Origin: Candidatus Hebobacteria bacterium
Lineage (GTDB): Bacteria > Armatimonadota > Hebobacteria > Hebobacterales > Hebobacteraceae
NCBI GenBank assembly: GCA_029821885.1
Contig: JALGXV010000007.1
Span: 1 to 32,503, forward strand
Reading direction: 5' to 3'
Length of the DNA: 32,503 nt
Position numbers and translations under genes: made by a program. Below are positions 1-7,556 of this stretch, in pieces (positions within the stretch are counted from its first letter, which is position 1; every line of letters starts with the position of its first letter). The notes under the pieces were generated by a model. It did no database searches. It had not been told where the DNA came from and saw only the letters and a list, made by a program, of their open reading frames with translations.

Positions 1-1
1 C

Positions 2-2344
2 CAGGAGGGGCCTGACATCCGGCGCGGCATTTCGGACCTCGACGGCGAGGGGGAGGTTGTCGGCGGCATCGTCGTCATGAGGTACGAGGAGAACGCGCTG
101 GACGTCATCCACCGCGTGAAGGACAAGATCGCGGAGGTAGAGTCGGCCCTCCCAGAGGGCATTGAGGTCCTGCCCGTCTACGACCGATCCGAGCTGATTG
201 GACGCTCCATCGACACTTTGAGAAGGACACTGCTGGAGGAGTGCCTCATCGTCAGCCTCGTCATCACCATCTTTCTGCTTCACGTGCCCAGCGCCGCCGT
301 CGCGGTGATGATTCTCCCCATCGGGGTCATCATGTCGTTCATCCCTATGTACTACATGGGGCTCACCTCCAACATCATGTCTCTGGGCGGGATCGCCATC
401 GCCATCGGGGTCATGGTGGACGCCGCCGTGGTGCTAATCGAGAACGCCCACAAGCACCTCGAGCGGCTCAGACCGGGGGAGAGCCGTGTGGAGGCTATCA
501 TCGAGGCCTCCAAGCAGGTGGGCAAGCCACTCTTCTTCTCCCTGCTGATCATCACCGTGTCGTTCATGCCGATCTTCTCGCTGCAGGCCCAGGAGGGACG
601 GCTCTTCAGGCCGCTGGCCTACACCAAGACCTTCTCCATGCTCTTCGCCTCCCTGCTCTCCATCAGCCTGGCGCCCATGCTGATGGTCGCCTTCATCCGC
701 GGTCGCGTGCGCCACGAGGATGAACATCCCATCAGCATCCGCCTCCAGCGCGCCTATCGCCCCTGGATGACGGCGCTGATGCGGCGGCGGGCGCTCAGCA
801 TCATCATCGCCGTCGCCGCTGTCGCCTCCTCCGGCCTCATCCTGAATCGCATCGGCTCCGAGTTCATGCCCGAGCTCAATGAGGGAGACATCCTCTACAT
901 GCCGGTGACGGTCCCTGGCATCTCCACCACAGAGGCGGGCAAGCTCCTCCAGCTCCAGGACAAGATCATCCATTCGTTCCCAGAGGTGGAGCGCGTGTTC
1001 GGCAAGATCGGGCGCGCCGAGACCGCCACCGACCCGGCTCCGCTCAGCATGGTGGAAACCACCATCATGATGAAGCCGCAGAACGAGTGGCGCGAGGGCA
1101 TGACCTGGGACAAGCTGCTCCAGGAGATGCAGCACGCTCTCTATCTGCCGGGCGTCACCAAGGGCGGCCTCCAGTGGCCGATCAAGACGCGAATCGACAT
1201 GTTGACGACGGGGATCCGGTCACCGGTGGGAATCAAGATCTTCGGCCCCGATCTCCAGACGATTGAGGGGATCGGCGAGCACATAGAAACGGTGCTGCGC
1301 GGCGTGCCGGGCACCGAGGACGTCTACGCCGAGCGCGTCACCGGAGGGTCCTTCGTCGACATCATACCCCGCCGCGCCGACGCCGCCCGCTACGGGCTCG
1401 GCGTCGAGGACGTCCCCGCCCTCGTCCAGACCGCCGTTGGCGGCATGAACATCGACGCCACCGTGGAGGGACGAGAGCGCTACAGCATCAACGTTCGCTA
1501 CCCCCGCGAGCTCAGGGACGACATCGATGAGCTGATGCGCGTGTTGGTCGCCACCCCCAGTGGACAGCAGGTGCCGCTGGCCCAGCTCGCCGACATTCGC
1601 ATCACCACCGGCCCGCCGGTGATACGAGACGAGAACGGGTCACTCACCGGATGGGTCTTCGTGTATGTCAGGGGCCGCGACCTCGGCAGCTACGTCGCCG
1701 ACGCGCAGAAGGCAGTGGCCGAACAGGTGACCTTCCCGTCTGGTTACTATCCCGAGTGGACAGGGCAGTACGAATACATGCAGCGGATGCGCAAGCGCCT
1801 CATGCTCGTCGTCCCGCTGACGATCGTGCTGATTGTGGTCATGCTCTACTTGAACTTCCGCTCCGCGGGTCAGACCGCCATCGTGATGCTGTCGCTGCCT
1901 TTTGCGGCTACGGGCAGCCTCTGGGCCATCTATCTGCTGGGATACAACTTCTCCGCCGCGGTCTGGGTGGGCATCATCGCCCTCTCGGGCCTGGCCGCCG
2001 AAACAGGCGTGGTCATGATCGTCTATCTCGACGAGGCCTTCCACCGCTACCAGAGCGAGGGCCGCATGAACAACATGGAGGACCTCTTCGCCGCCATCAC
2101 CGACGGAGCGGTGCAGCGCGTGCGGCCCAAGCTCATGACGGTCACCACCACCCTCCTCGGGTTGATGCCCCTGATGTGGACCCACGGCTCCGGCGCCGAC
2201 GTCATGCGCCGCATCGCCGCCCCCATGATCGGTGGGCTGATCACCTCGACGATCCTGACATTGGAGATCGTCCCCGCCATTTACTCCTTCTGGCGGCAGC
2301 GGCAGATTGGGCGCGACGGCTCCTCGGCGCCGATCGGCCAGTAA
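2..2344 (+). CDS. cusA: CusA/CzcA family heavy-metal efflux RND transporter permease (5' truncated by window edge)
   Basis: Frame is open from position 2 (QEGPDIRRGISDLDGEGEVVGGIVVMRYEENALDVIHRVK...). HME-RND hallmarks GVMVDAAVVLIENAHKHLE and LSGLAAETGVVMIVYLDEA, with multiple TM segments. Confidence 0.95.
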   Translation, partial: QEGPDIRRGISDLDGEGEVVGGIVVMRYEENALDVIHRVKDKIAEVESALPEGIEVLPVYDRSELIGRSIDTLRRTLLEECLIVSLVITIFLLHVPSAAVAVMILPIGVIMSFIPMYYMGLTSNIMSLGGIAIAIGVMVDAAVVLIENAHKHLERLRPGESRVEAIIEASKQVGKPLFFSLLIITVSFMPIFSLQAQEGRLFRPLAYTKTFSMLFASLLSISLAPMLMVAFIRGRVRHEDEHPISIRLQRAYRPWMTALMRRRALSIIIAVAAVASSGLILNRIGSEFMPELNEGDILYMPVTVPGISTTEAGKLLQLQDKIIHSFPEVERVFGKIGRAETATDPAPLSMVETTIMMKPQNEWREGMTWDKLLQEMQHALYLPGVTKGGLQWPIKTRIDMLTTGIRSPVGIKIFGPDLQTIEGIGEHIETVLRGVPGTEDVYAERVTGGSFVDIIPRRADAARYGLGVEDVPALVQTAVGGMNIDATVEGRERYSINVRYPRELRDDIDELMRVLVATPSGQQVPLAQLADIRITTGPPVIRDENGSLTGWVFVYVRGRDLGSYVADAQKAVAEQVTFPSGYYPEWTGQYEYMQRMRKRLMLVVPLTIVLIVVMLYLNFRSAGQTAIVMLSLPFAATGSLWAIYLLGYNFSAAVWVGIIALSGLAAETGVVMIVYLDEAFHRYQSEGRMNNMEDLFAAITDGAVQRVRPKLMTVTTTLLGLMPLMWTHGSGADVMRRIAAPMIGGLITSTILTLEIVPAIYSFWRQRQIGRDGSSAPIGQ

Positions 2345-2367
2345 CTGACGGGGCCGGGCCCGTCAGT
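2344..2367. terminator. Putative bidirectional terminator hairpin between convergent cusA and prepilin-like gene
   Basis: Perfect 9-bp inverted repeat ACTGACGGG-GCCGGG-CCCGTCAGT at 2344-2367, at the junction of two convergent genes; no clear U-tract. Confidence 0.5.
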
Positions 2368-3193
2368 CGATGTCTCTCCCCGCGAGGCCGCCCACGGTGA
2401 GGTTCGGGTCGGGAAGGCCGGTGCCGGCGGGCCTGATGCGATCGGCGGGCAGATAGGCGCCATGGCCGTCGACGAACAGGTAGTTGCGCGCGCCGCCCCA
2501 TTCCCACCAGGACAGCTTCTCCGTATCGTGGTTGGTCAGCCATTCGGCCAGGAGGACCTTCTGACTCGGGAAGGCAACGGCGTGTTCCCGCTGGGTGACA
2601 CACGGAAACCGATCATACTTCCATAGGTCTTCGGTGGTCATGGCGCGTATCTGCGCCGGGGTGTGGTAGAAGGCGGCCGAGTACCCGTAGGAGGTTGCAT
2701 CCCATTTGTCTGTGGCAAACGGGTCGCTCGGGCATAGGAGGTAGCCTGGAGAGCGTGATGAGAGCAGCGGGTCCTCCGGGTCGGTCGCATCGCGCGCAAG
2801 AGACGCTCCCAGGTAGGGCTCCAGCGGCCACCGCCAACGGCGGCCCATCCAGAGGTACGGATCGCCGGTGTTGGGGAAGCATCCATCCCAGTCGTCCATG
2901 TACATGGCGAAGGCGAGGCCGATGTTTCGGAGGTTGACAAGGCAGGTGGCGCGGCGGGATGTCTCGCGCGCGGAGACGAACACTGGCAGAGTGATGGCGG
3001 CCAGCACGCTCACAACCGCGATGACCACCATGATCTCCACCAGCGAGAAGCCGCGGCCCGCGCTGTGACGCAACCCGCCGGCCGTGGATGAGCGCGGCCT
3101 GCAGGAAGCTCCGGCGACACCATCGGCGCTGGCCCGACGTGTGCGCCGGGCCAGCGCCCTCTGCATCATGAGCGGCAAACGCCCCGTCCGCAC
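2363..3193 (-). CDS. Prepilin-type N-terminal cleavage/methylation domain protein (H-X9-DG/DUF1559-like pseudopilin)
   Basis: RGFSLVEIMVVIAVVSVLAAITLPVF type-IV prepilin signal; C-terminal region ARNYLFVDGHGAYLPADRI resembles H-X9-DG proteins. True start is probably internal (e.g. near 3169). Confidence 0.85.
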   Translation of the reverse strand: MRTGRLPLMMQRALARRTRRASADGVAGASCRPRSSTAGGLRHSAGRGFSLVEIMVVIAVVSVLAAITLPVFVSARETSRRATCLVNLRNIGLAFAMYMDDWDGCFPNTGDPYLWMGRRWRWPLEPYLGASLARDATDPEDPLLSSRSPGYLLCPSDPFATDKWDATSYGYSAAFYHTPAQIRAMTTEDLWKYDRFPCVTQREHAVAFPSQKVLLAEWLTNHDTEKLSWWEWGGARNYLFVDGHGAYLPADRIRPAGTGLPDPNLTVGGLAGRDID

Positions 3194-3194
3194 A

Positions 3195-4022
3195 TCAAGC
3201 GCGCAGCAGGGCCGGTTCGTTGGCCTGAGTCTGCAGCATGTCCAGGACCGCCTCGGCCCCCCGCGCTCCCGAAAGAAGCATGGACCCGAACGAGGGCCCC
3301 ATCCGGGGCAGCCCGTGGACGGCGGAGACAGCCATCCCGATGACCACCAGACCCGGGTGGACGGTCCCGGTTCGTTGGACTACCAGGTCTTCAGAGCGCT
3401 CGACCCACATGGGTCCGCACCCCTTGACCTCGGCCAAGCCCTGCTTCTCCAGTAGCTTGACAATGGTGGCATCGTGACCGGTGGCGTCGACCACCACCTT
3501 CGCCTCAATGGCGATGGGATCGACGCACGCGAGCTGCCGCGGGAGTGTCTCAACGGGCGTCCAGTTGATGACGAGGCCGGCGACCCGATGGCCCTCTCGC
3601 ATGACGATGTCCTCGACGCTCGTCATGTTCTGGATCTTGACGCCCGCGTCGCAGGCAGCAGCGATGAGCCTCGCGCAGGCGTGAGGCGCATCGGCTACGT
3701 GCAGACCCACCGAAGGCGTAGTGTAGGGCACGCCGATCTCGTCCAGTATCTCGTTCGAGGGAGCTCGGAAGACGGCCTTGTTCATCAGATAGCCGCCAAG
3801 CCAGAAGCCCCCGCCAAGGTAGTTGTTCCGCTCGACGATGAGCACCTTCGCGCCGTGCTCGGCGAGCACCTTGGCACACATGAGGCCGCTGGGTCCGCCC
3901 CCGGCGATGAGGACATCGCTCTCAATACAGCCGTCGAGCTGGGCCGCAAACTCGCTGGTAAGGGCCCGGGTTATGTCGCGCTCCGCGACTTTGCTGAACA
4001 CCGGTTCAGGCTGAGATGACAT
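3195..4022 (-). CDS. thi4: Thi4-family ADP-thiazole synthase (sulfide-dependent or Cys-type)
   Basis: MSSQPEPVFSKVAERDITRALTSEF...DVLIAGGGPSGLMCAKVLAEHGAKVLIVERNNYLGGGFWLGG...VVDATGHDA...GMAVSAVHGLPRMGPSFGSMLLSG. ATG at 4022 is preceded by AGGAGGTG; TPP riboswitch lies upstream. Confidence 0.93.
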   Translation of the reverse strand: MSSQPEPVFSKVAERDITRALTSEFAAQLDGCIESDVLIAGGGPSGLMCAKVLAEHGAKVLIVERNNYLGGGFWLGGYLMNKAVFRAPSNEILDEIGVPYTTPSVGLHVADAPHACARLIAAACDAGVKIQNMTSVEDIVMREGHRVAGLVINWTPVETLPRQLACVDPIAIEAKVVVDATGHDATIVKLLEKQGLAEVKGCGPMWVERSEDLVVQRTGTVHPGLVVIGMAVSAVHGLPRMGPSFGSMLLSGARGAEAVLDMLQTQANEPALLRA

Positions 4023-4146
4023 CAGGCACCTCCTCTTGTTCGCGCGCGGGTCGCGCCCGCACGCGGTCAGTGTATGCAAGGGGTGCTTGGAACGGAGCCG
4101 CAGCCGCAAGTTCGTTGCGGTGCTCGGCGGGAGAAAGCTGAGGCCG

Positions 4147-4247
4147 CATTCCCTACGCCGGTACTAGCCGGATCAGGTTCCAAGGGTTGAAACAGCATCC
4201 TGCTGCTTCTCTCAGCCGGACTGTGCCCGGCACCCCTAGCGGTACGT
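4147..4247 (-). ncRNA. TPP riboswitch (THI element)
   Basis: Reverse complement reads CTAGGGGTGCCGGGCACAGTCCGGCTGAGAGAAGCAGCAGGATGCTGTTTCAACCCTTGGAACCTGATCCGGCTAGTACCGGCGTAGGGAA, with canonical GGGGTGCC, CTGAGA, ACCCTTGGAACCTGATCCGG and TACCGGCGTAGGGA. It lies upstream of thi4. Confidence 0.97.
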
Positions 4248-4255
4248 CAAGGAGC

Positions 4256-4284
4256 ATTGTAGTACGGAAGTCACCCCGAGTAAA
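4256..4284 (-). promoter_or_regulatory. Sigma70-like promoter for the TPP riboswitch-thi4 transcript
   Basis: Minus strand TTTACT-N17-TACAAT ending just upstream of the riboswitch 5' end; the -35 sits in the loop of a CACCCC/GGGGTG inverted repeat (4272-4290). Confidence 0.6.
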
Positions 4285-4380
4285 GGGGTGCTGTGAGCAC
4301 TTGTGGCTCAAGAGGGTAAACTGCGCGACGCCGCGCAGCCGCAAGGCCGGGGAGGACGGCGCGCTCGCCCAGTGGCCGCC

Positions 4381-5940
4381 CTAGCCAGGCTCGGAAGAGA
4401 GGCTGCTCGCGAGAAGTGAATCCTCCAGCCTCGCGGCTTCTTCCTCCAGGCGCTTCAGGTCCCGCTTTGCGTGGCGGCGGGAGGCCAGCCCGAGGTCGGC
4501 ACGGGCCCGGGTGACACGGGCTTCGGCCTCTAGGGTGGCCTGGGCCAGGTCGAAGCGGCTCATTGCATTCGACTCGTAATTGAGCGTGTCCCACCATTCC
4601 GGCTGTCGCATGAGTGTGCGGTGCTCAGCAACGGTCCGCGCCCGCAGGCGGTAGCCGTACTTCTCCGGGTAGGTGAAGGCGAGGCTCCCCGGGTCGATGA
4701 AGGGCGCCAGGCAGCACACATAGGCATCGAACACGCTGCGCCGGCCGCGGGTGGCGTAGCGCTCGAGAAGCTGGAGGCAATAGTCGGTGGTCTCCTTGGC
4801 ACTCTCTTTCGTCTGCCCCGGCAAGCCGATGTAGAAGAACAGATCGACCCTGCCGCCAACGTCGATCAGATCCTCAACGCTCCGTTCGAGTGACGCGTTG
4901 TCATAGGGCAGGCCGTACAACTCCCGCAGCTTCTCATCGTGGGTGACCGGGCCGATGCCACCCTGGGGTCCGGGCACGGCATCCGCAAGCGCTTCGCAGA
5001 ACTCTCGGTCCGTCGGCCGGAAGATGTCGAAGTGCATCGCGCCGCTGAACTTCCGCTGCTTCAGCGCGGCCAAAAAACCGCGCCAGTCTCCCTGGCGTAT
5101 GTCGCCCGGCAGGCGGATCGGGGACTTCGTCCGCGTCCGAGCAGTCACGCACATATCGGCGAGCACGTCCACATCCCAGAGCGGAGTCTCCTCCAGCCCC
5201 AAGGCCCAGTTGGAGCCGCCGCAGATGGCACAGTTCTCCACACAGCCCTTGCAGAAGAGCAGGAGGTTGAAACAGTAGAGGTACCAGTGCTGGCCGGTGA
5301 GAAGGCTTCCCTTGAGGTCGCGGGTGCGGCGCCAGTGGGCGTACAGCCGCTCGTAGTTGATGCGGGTGGTGAGTGTGGTGGGGCGGTGTGAGAAGTTGTT
5401 CTCGACGACGTCGTCGTTGCGTTTCCAGATCAGATTCGGGACTTCGGCTGGCTCCTTCTTCTGCTCGAGACACTCCAGGAGCTGAGCGAGCGGCTCCTCC
5501 GTCGTCTCGCCGCGAAGGATGAAGTCAATGTCGGGATTCTGGATGAGCTCCTTCCAGAAGTAGGTCGATGAGATGCCGCCGAGCACCACCGGTATGTCCG
5601 GATGCTCCTCCTTGCAGAGGCGGGCCAGGCTGAGCGCTCCGTCGGCATGGTGCACCCAGTGCAGGTCAATGCCGAACAGCAATGGCTCGTAGTCTCGGAC
5701 GAAGCGACGAGGGTCGAACCGGCGGCTCTGCATCTTCACGGCAAGGTTGGCCAGGCGCACATAGCGGCCGCGTTCTTCCAGGTAGTCCAGCACCGAGATG
5801 AAGCCAATGGGGTAGTACTCGAAGACGGGGTTCGTGTCCACGGCCTTGCTGAGGAGCCAGTGGTTGAGTGGCCGCTCGCGGAAGTCGAACACCGCGGGCG
5901 GGTGCATGAGGACTAGGTCGGGGCGAGTCGTCTCGGCCAT
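4381..5940 (-). CDS. B12-binding domain radical SAM protein (possibly the Ta0216-type family)
   Basis: CX3CX2C radical SAM motif in KGCVENCAICGGS; N-terminal cobalamin-binding-like region ...FISVLDYLEERG...LFGIDLHWVHHADG...VVLGGISSTYFWKEL. Start MAETTRPDLVLMHPPAVF at 5940. Confidence 0.85.
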   Translation of the reverse strand: MAETTRPDLVLMHPPAVFDFRERPLNHWLLSKAVDTNPVFEYYPIGFISVLDYLEERGRYVRLANLAVKMQSRRFDPRRFVRDYEPLLFGIDLHWVHHADGALSLARLCKEEHPDIPVVLGGISSTYFWKELIQNPDIDFILRGETTEEPLAQLLECLEQKKEPAEVPNLIWKRNDDVVENNFSHRPTTLTTRINYERLYAHWRRTRDLKGSLLTGQHWYLYCFNLLLFCKGCVENCAICGGSNWALGLEETPLWDVDVLADMCVTARTRTKSPIRLPGDIRQGDWRGFLAALKQRKFSGAMHFDIFRPTDREFCEALADAVPGPQGGIGPVTHDEKLRELYGLPYDNASLERSVEDLIDVGGRVDLFFYIGLPGQTKESAKETTDYCLQLLERYATRGRRSVFDAYVCCLAPFIDPGSLAFTYPEKYGYRLRARTVAEHRTLMRQPEWWDTLNYESNAMSRFDLAQATLEAEARVTRARADLGLASRRHAKRDLKRLEEEAARLEDSLLASSLSSEPG

Positions 5941-6219
5941 TGTGCTCTCTTGTACGTGGGGCAGGAGCCAAGTGGCTAGGCCGCCCGAGGCGGCCGCCAT
6001 CCCGGCTCCTAAGAGCCTAGGGACTCCTGCCCTGCCTTCACATGCGATTCTCTCTGAGGGAAGCGGCCGCGGCTTCCGCCTGCCAAGCAGTGTTCAGGTT
6101 CGCTGGCCGCGGCGGCTGTCCTCCCCTGCTCGTCCGCGGGACTCAGACCGCGCAGTCAAGACGAGGTCATCCACAAGGCTCGATGGAACCGTTCGGGCAG
6201 TGAGCTGCATCTCCTAAGT

Positions 6220-6235
6220 GTCGAGGCGCCTCGAC
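6220..6235. promoter_or_regulatory. 16-bp perfect palindrome upstream of sigma factor gene (putative operator)
   Basis: GTCGAGGCGCCTCGAC, ending 10 nt before the ATG at 6246. Confidence 0.45.
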
Positions 6236-6245
6236 GAACACTGGC

Positions 6246-7451
6246 ATGCCCGAGGAGACCGACTCACAACTCGTCGCCCGCCTGCTGACTGGTGACGTTC
6301 CAGCCTTCGAGGCTATCGTAAGCCGCCACCGGGCGGCATTGGTGGCCGTAGCCGCCTCCCGCCTCGGATCGCTGGAAGACGCCGAGGACGTGGCTCAGGA
6401 GGCCTTCGTCCAGGCCTACTTCCGGCTGCGACAGCTCCGAGATCCCCACGCGCTTCTGCCCTGGCTGCGGCGAATCGCGGACCGGCTGGCGTTGATGCGG
6501 CTGCGGAGCCACAGAGAGGAGGCGATGGAGCCAGCGCGTCTATCTGAACTCGCCGCCGGGAACTCTGAGGGCGAAATGGACGGATTCGGGTTGCCAGCCG
6601 CCCTCGCGGAGCTTCCGGTCGGCATGCGGCAGGCGGTGTCCCTCACCTACCTGGCAGGCTACACGTGCGCCGAGGCCGCGGAGCTGCTCGGGGTCAGGGA
6701 AGGCACAGTGAAGAGTCGGCTGAGCCGGGCACGCGCCAAGCTCAAGGAGGTGTTTGCGATGACAGAGGGAGAGCTGAGGCAAGGCAAGTCGGGCGACAAG
6801 TTCACCCAGGAGACAGTTGCCCGCCTCGTGAAGGAGGCACGTCTTCTGCTGGCCGAGGGGGATATCGATGGAGCCGCGCGCCAGGCCGACCAGGCCCTCG
6901 CCATCCAGGTCAAGGAGTTCTTTGCCTCTGGCGACGATCCGAACTACGAATTCAACATGGAGGCCGCTCGCATCACGGCGCTGCTACGGAAGGAGCAGCG
7001 GCGACAGGAAGCGGAGGCCAACGCGGCCCAGTACGGCTTCACGCTAGAGGAACTGGACTGGGAGGTCGCCGACATCGACATGATGGAGGAGACCCTCGGG
7101 AAGCCAGTCGGACGCGGTCAAGACACGTGGGGAGTGCCCCGGGGTCAGGTCCGAACGGGATTCAAGGATTCCCGGGACATCTGTCGGCGGCTGGAGTGCT
7201 CACCCATGCAGCTTTCAGAGTGGGTGGACAGCGGCTGTCCCATCTTGCGGTGCTGGCCCTTTGCGCGCTTCGATCTGGATCGCGTGAGGCAGTGGATAGA
7301 GGAGCAGGAGGTTCGGGACTGGCGCAGGCACGACCCTCGCGAACTGGACCGGCCGATCCGCGTCATCTTCAAGGCGGTCGAGCAGGGGGAGCTGACGGCG
7401 GGGAAGGCGGAGGAGGTCATCACCAACCTAGGGTGGGGCGACTGGGGCTAG
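6246..7451 (+). CDS. ECF-type sigma-70 family RNA polymerase sigma factor with long C-terminal extension containing an excisionase/MerR-like HTH
   Basis: Sigma2 GDVPAFEAIVSRHRAALVAVAASRLGSLEDAEDVAQEAFVQAYFRL; sigma4 LPVGMRQAVSLTYLAGYTCAEAAELLGVREGTVKSRLSRARAKL; extension includes SRDICRRLECSPMQLSEWVDSGCPILRCWPFARFDLDRVRQWIEEQ. Confidence 0.9.
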   Translation: MPEETDSQLVARLLTGDVPAFEAIVSRHRAALVAVAASRLGSLEDAEDVAQEAFVQAYFRLRQLRDPHALLPWLRRIADRLALMRLRSHREEAMEPARLSELAAGNSEGEMDGFGLPAALAELPVGMRQAVSLTYLAGYTCAEAAELLGVREGTVKSRLSRARAKLKEVFAMTEGELRQGKSGDKFTQETVARLVKEARLLLAEGDIDGAARQADQALAIQVKEFFASGDDPNYEFNMEAARITALLRKEQRRQEAEANAAQYGFTLEELDWEVADIDMMEETLGKPVGRGQDTWGVPRGQVRTGFKDSRDICRRLECSPMQLSEWVDSGCPILRCWPFARFDLDRVRQWIEEQEVRDWRRHDPRELDRPIRVIFKAVEQGELTAGKAEEVITNLGWGDWG

Positions 7452-7484
7452 CCCCTGTCGACCGACCGCGCGTCGTGACGGCCT

Positions 7485-7515
7485 CGCAGGGCAGGATAGG
7501 TGGTCCTGCCCTGCG
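7485..7515. terminator. Strong 12-bp perfect stem-loop between sigma factor gene and glcD (terminator or attenuator)
   Basis: CGCAGGGCAGGA-TAGGTGG-TCCTGCCCTGCG; no U-tract. Confidence 0.5.
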
Positions 7516-7556
7516 AATCTGTGCGGTGGGCGAGAGTATTGGCGCGGAGTCCGAGT

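Noticed and set aside
434-1135. Long antisense ORFs opposite real genes (also 7643-8566 -, 11610-12785 -, 12822-13766 -, 19037-20320 -)
   Set aside because: High-GC shadow ORFs: compositionally biased translations without recognisable domains, fully overlapping well-supported genes.
7500-7556. Upstream GTG start of glcD
   Set aside because: Falls in the loop of a strong stem-loop; N-terminal residues do not look like GlcD.
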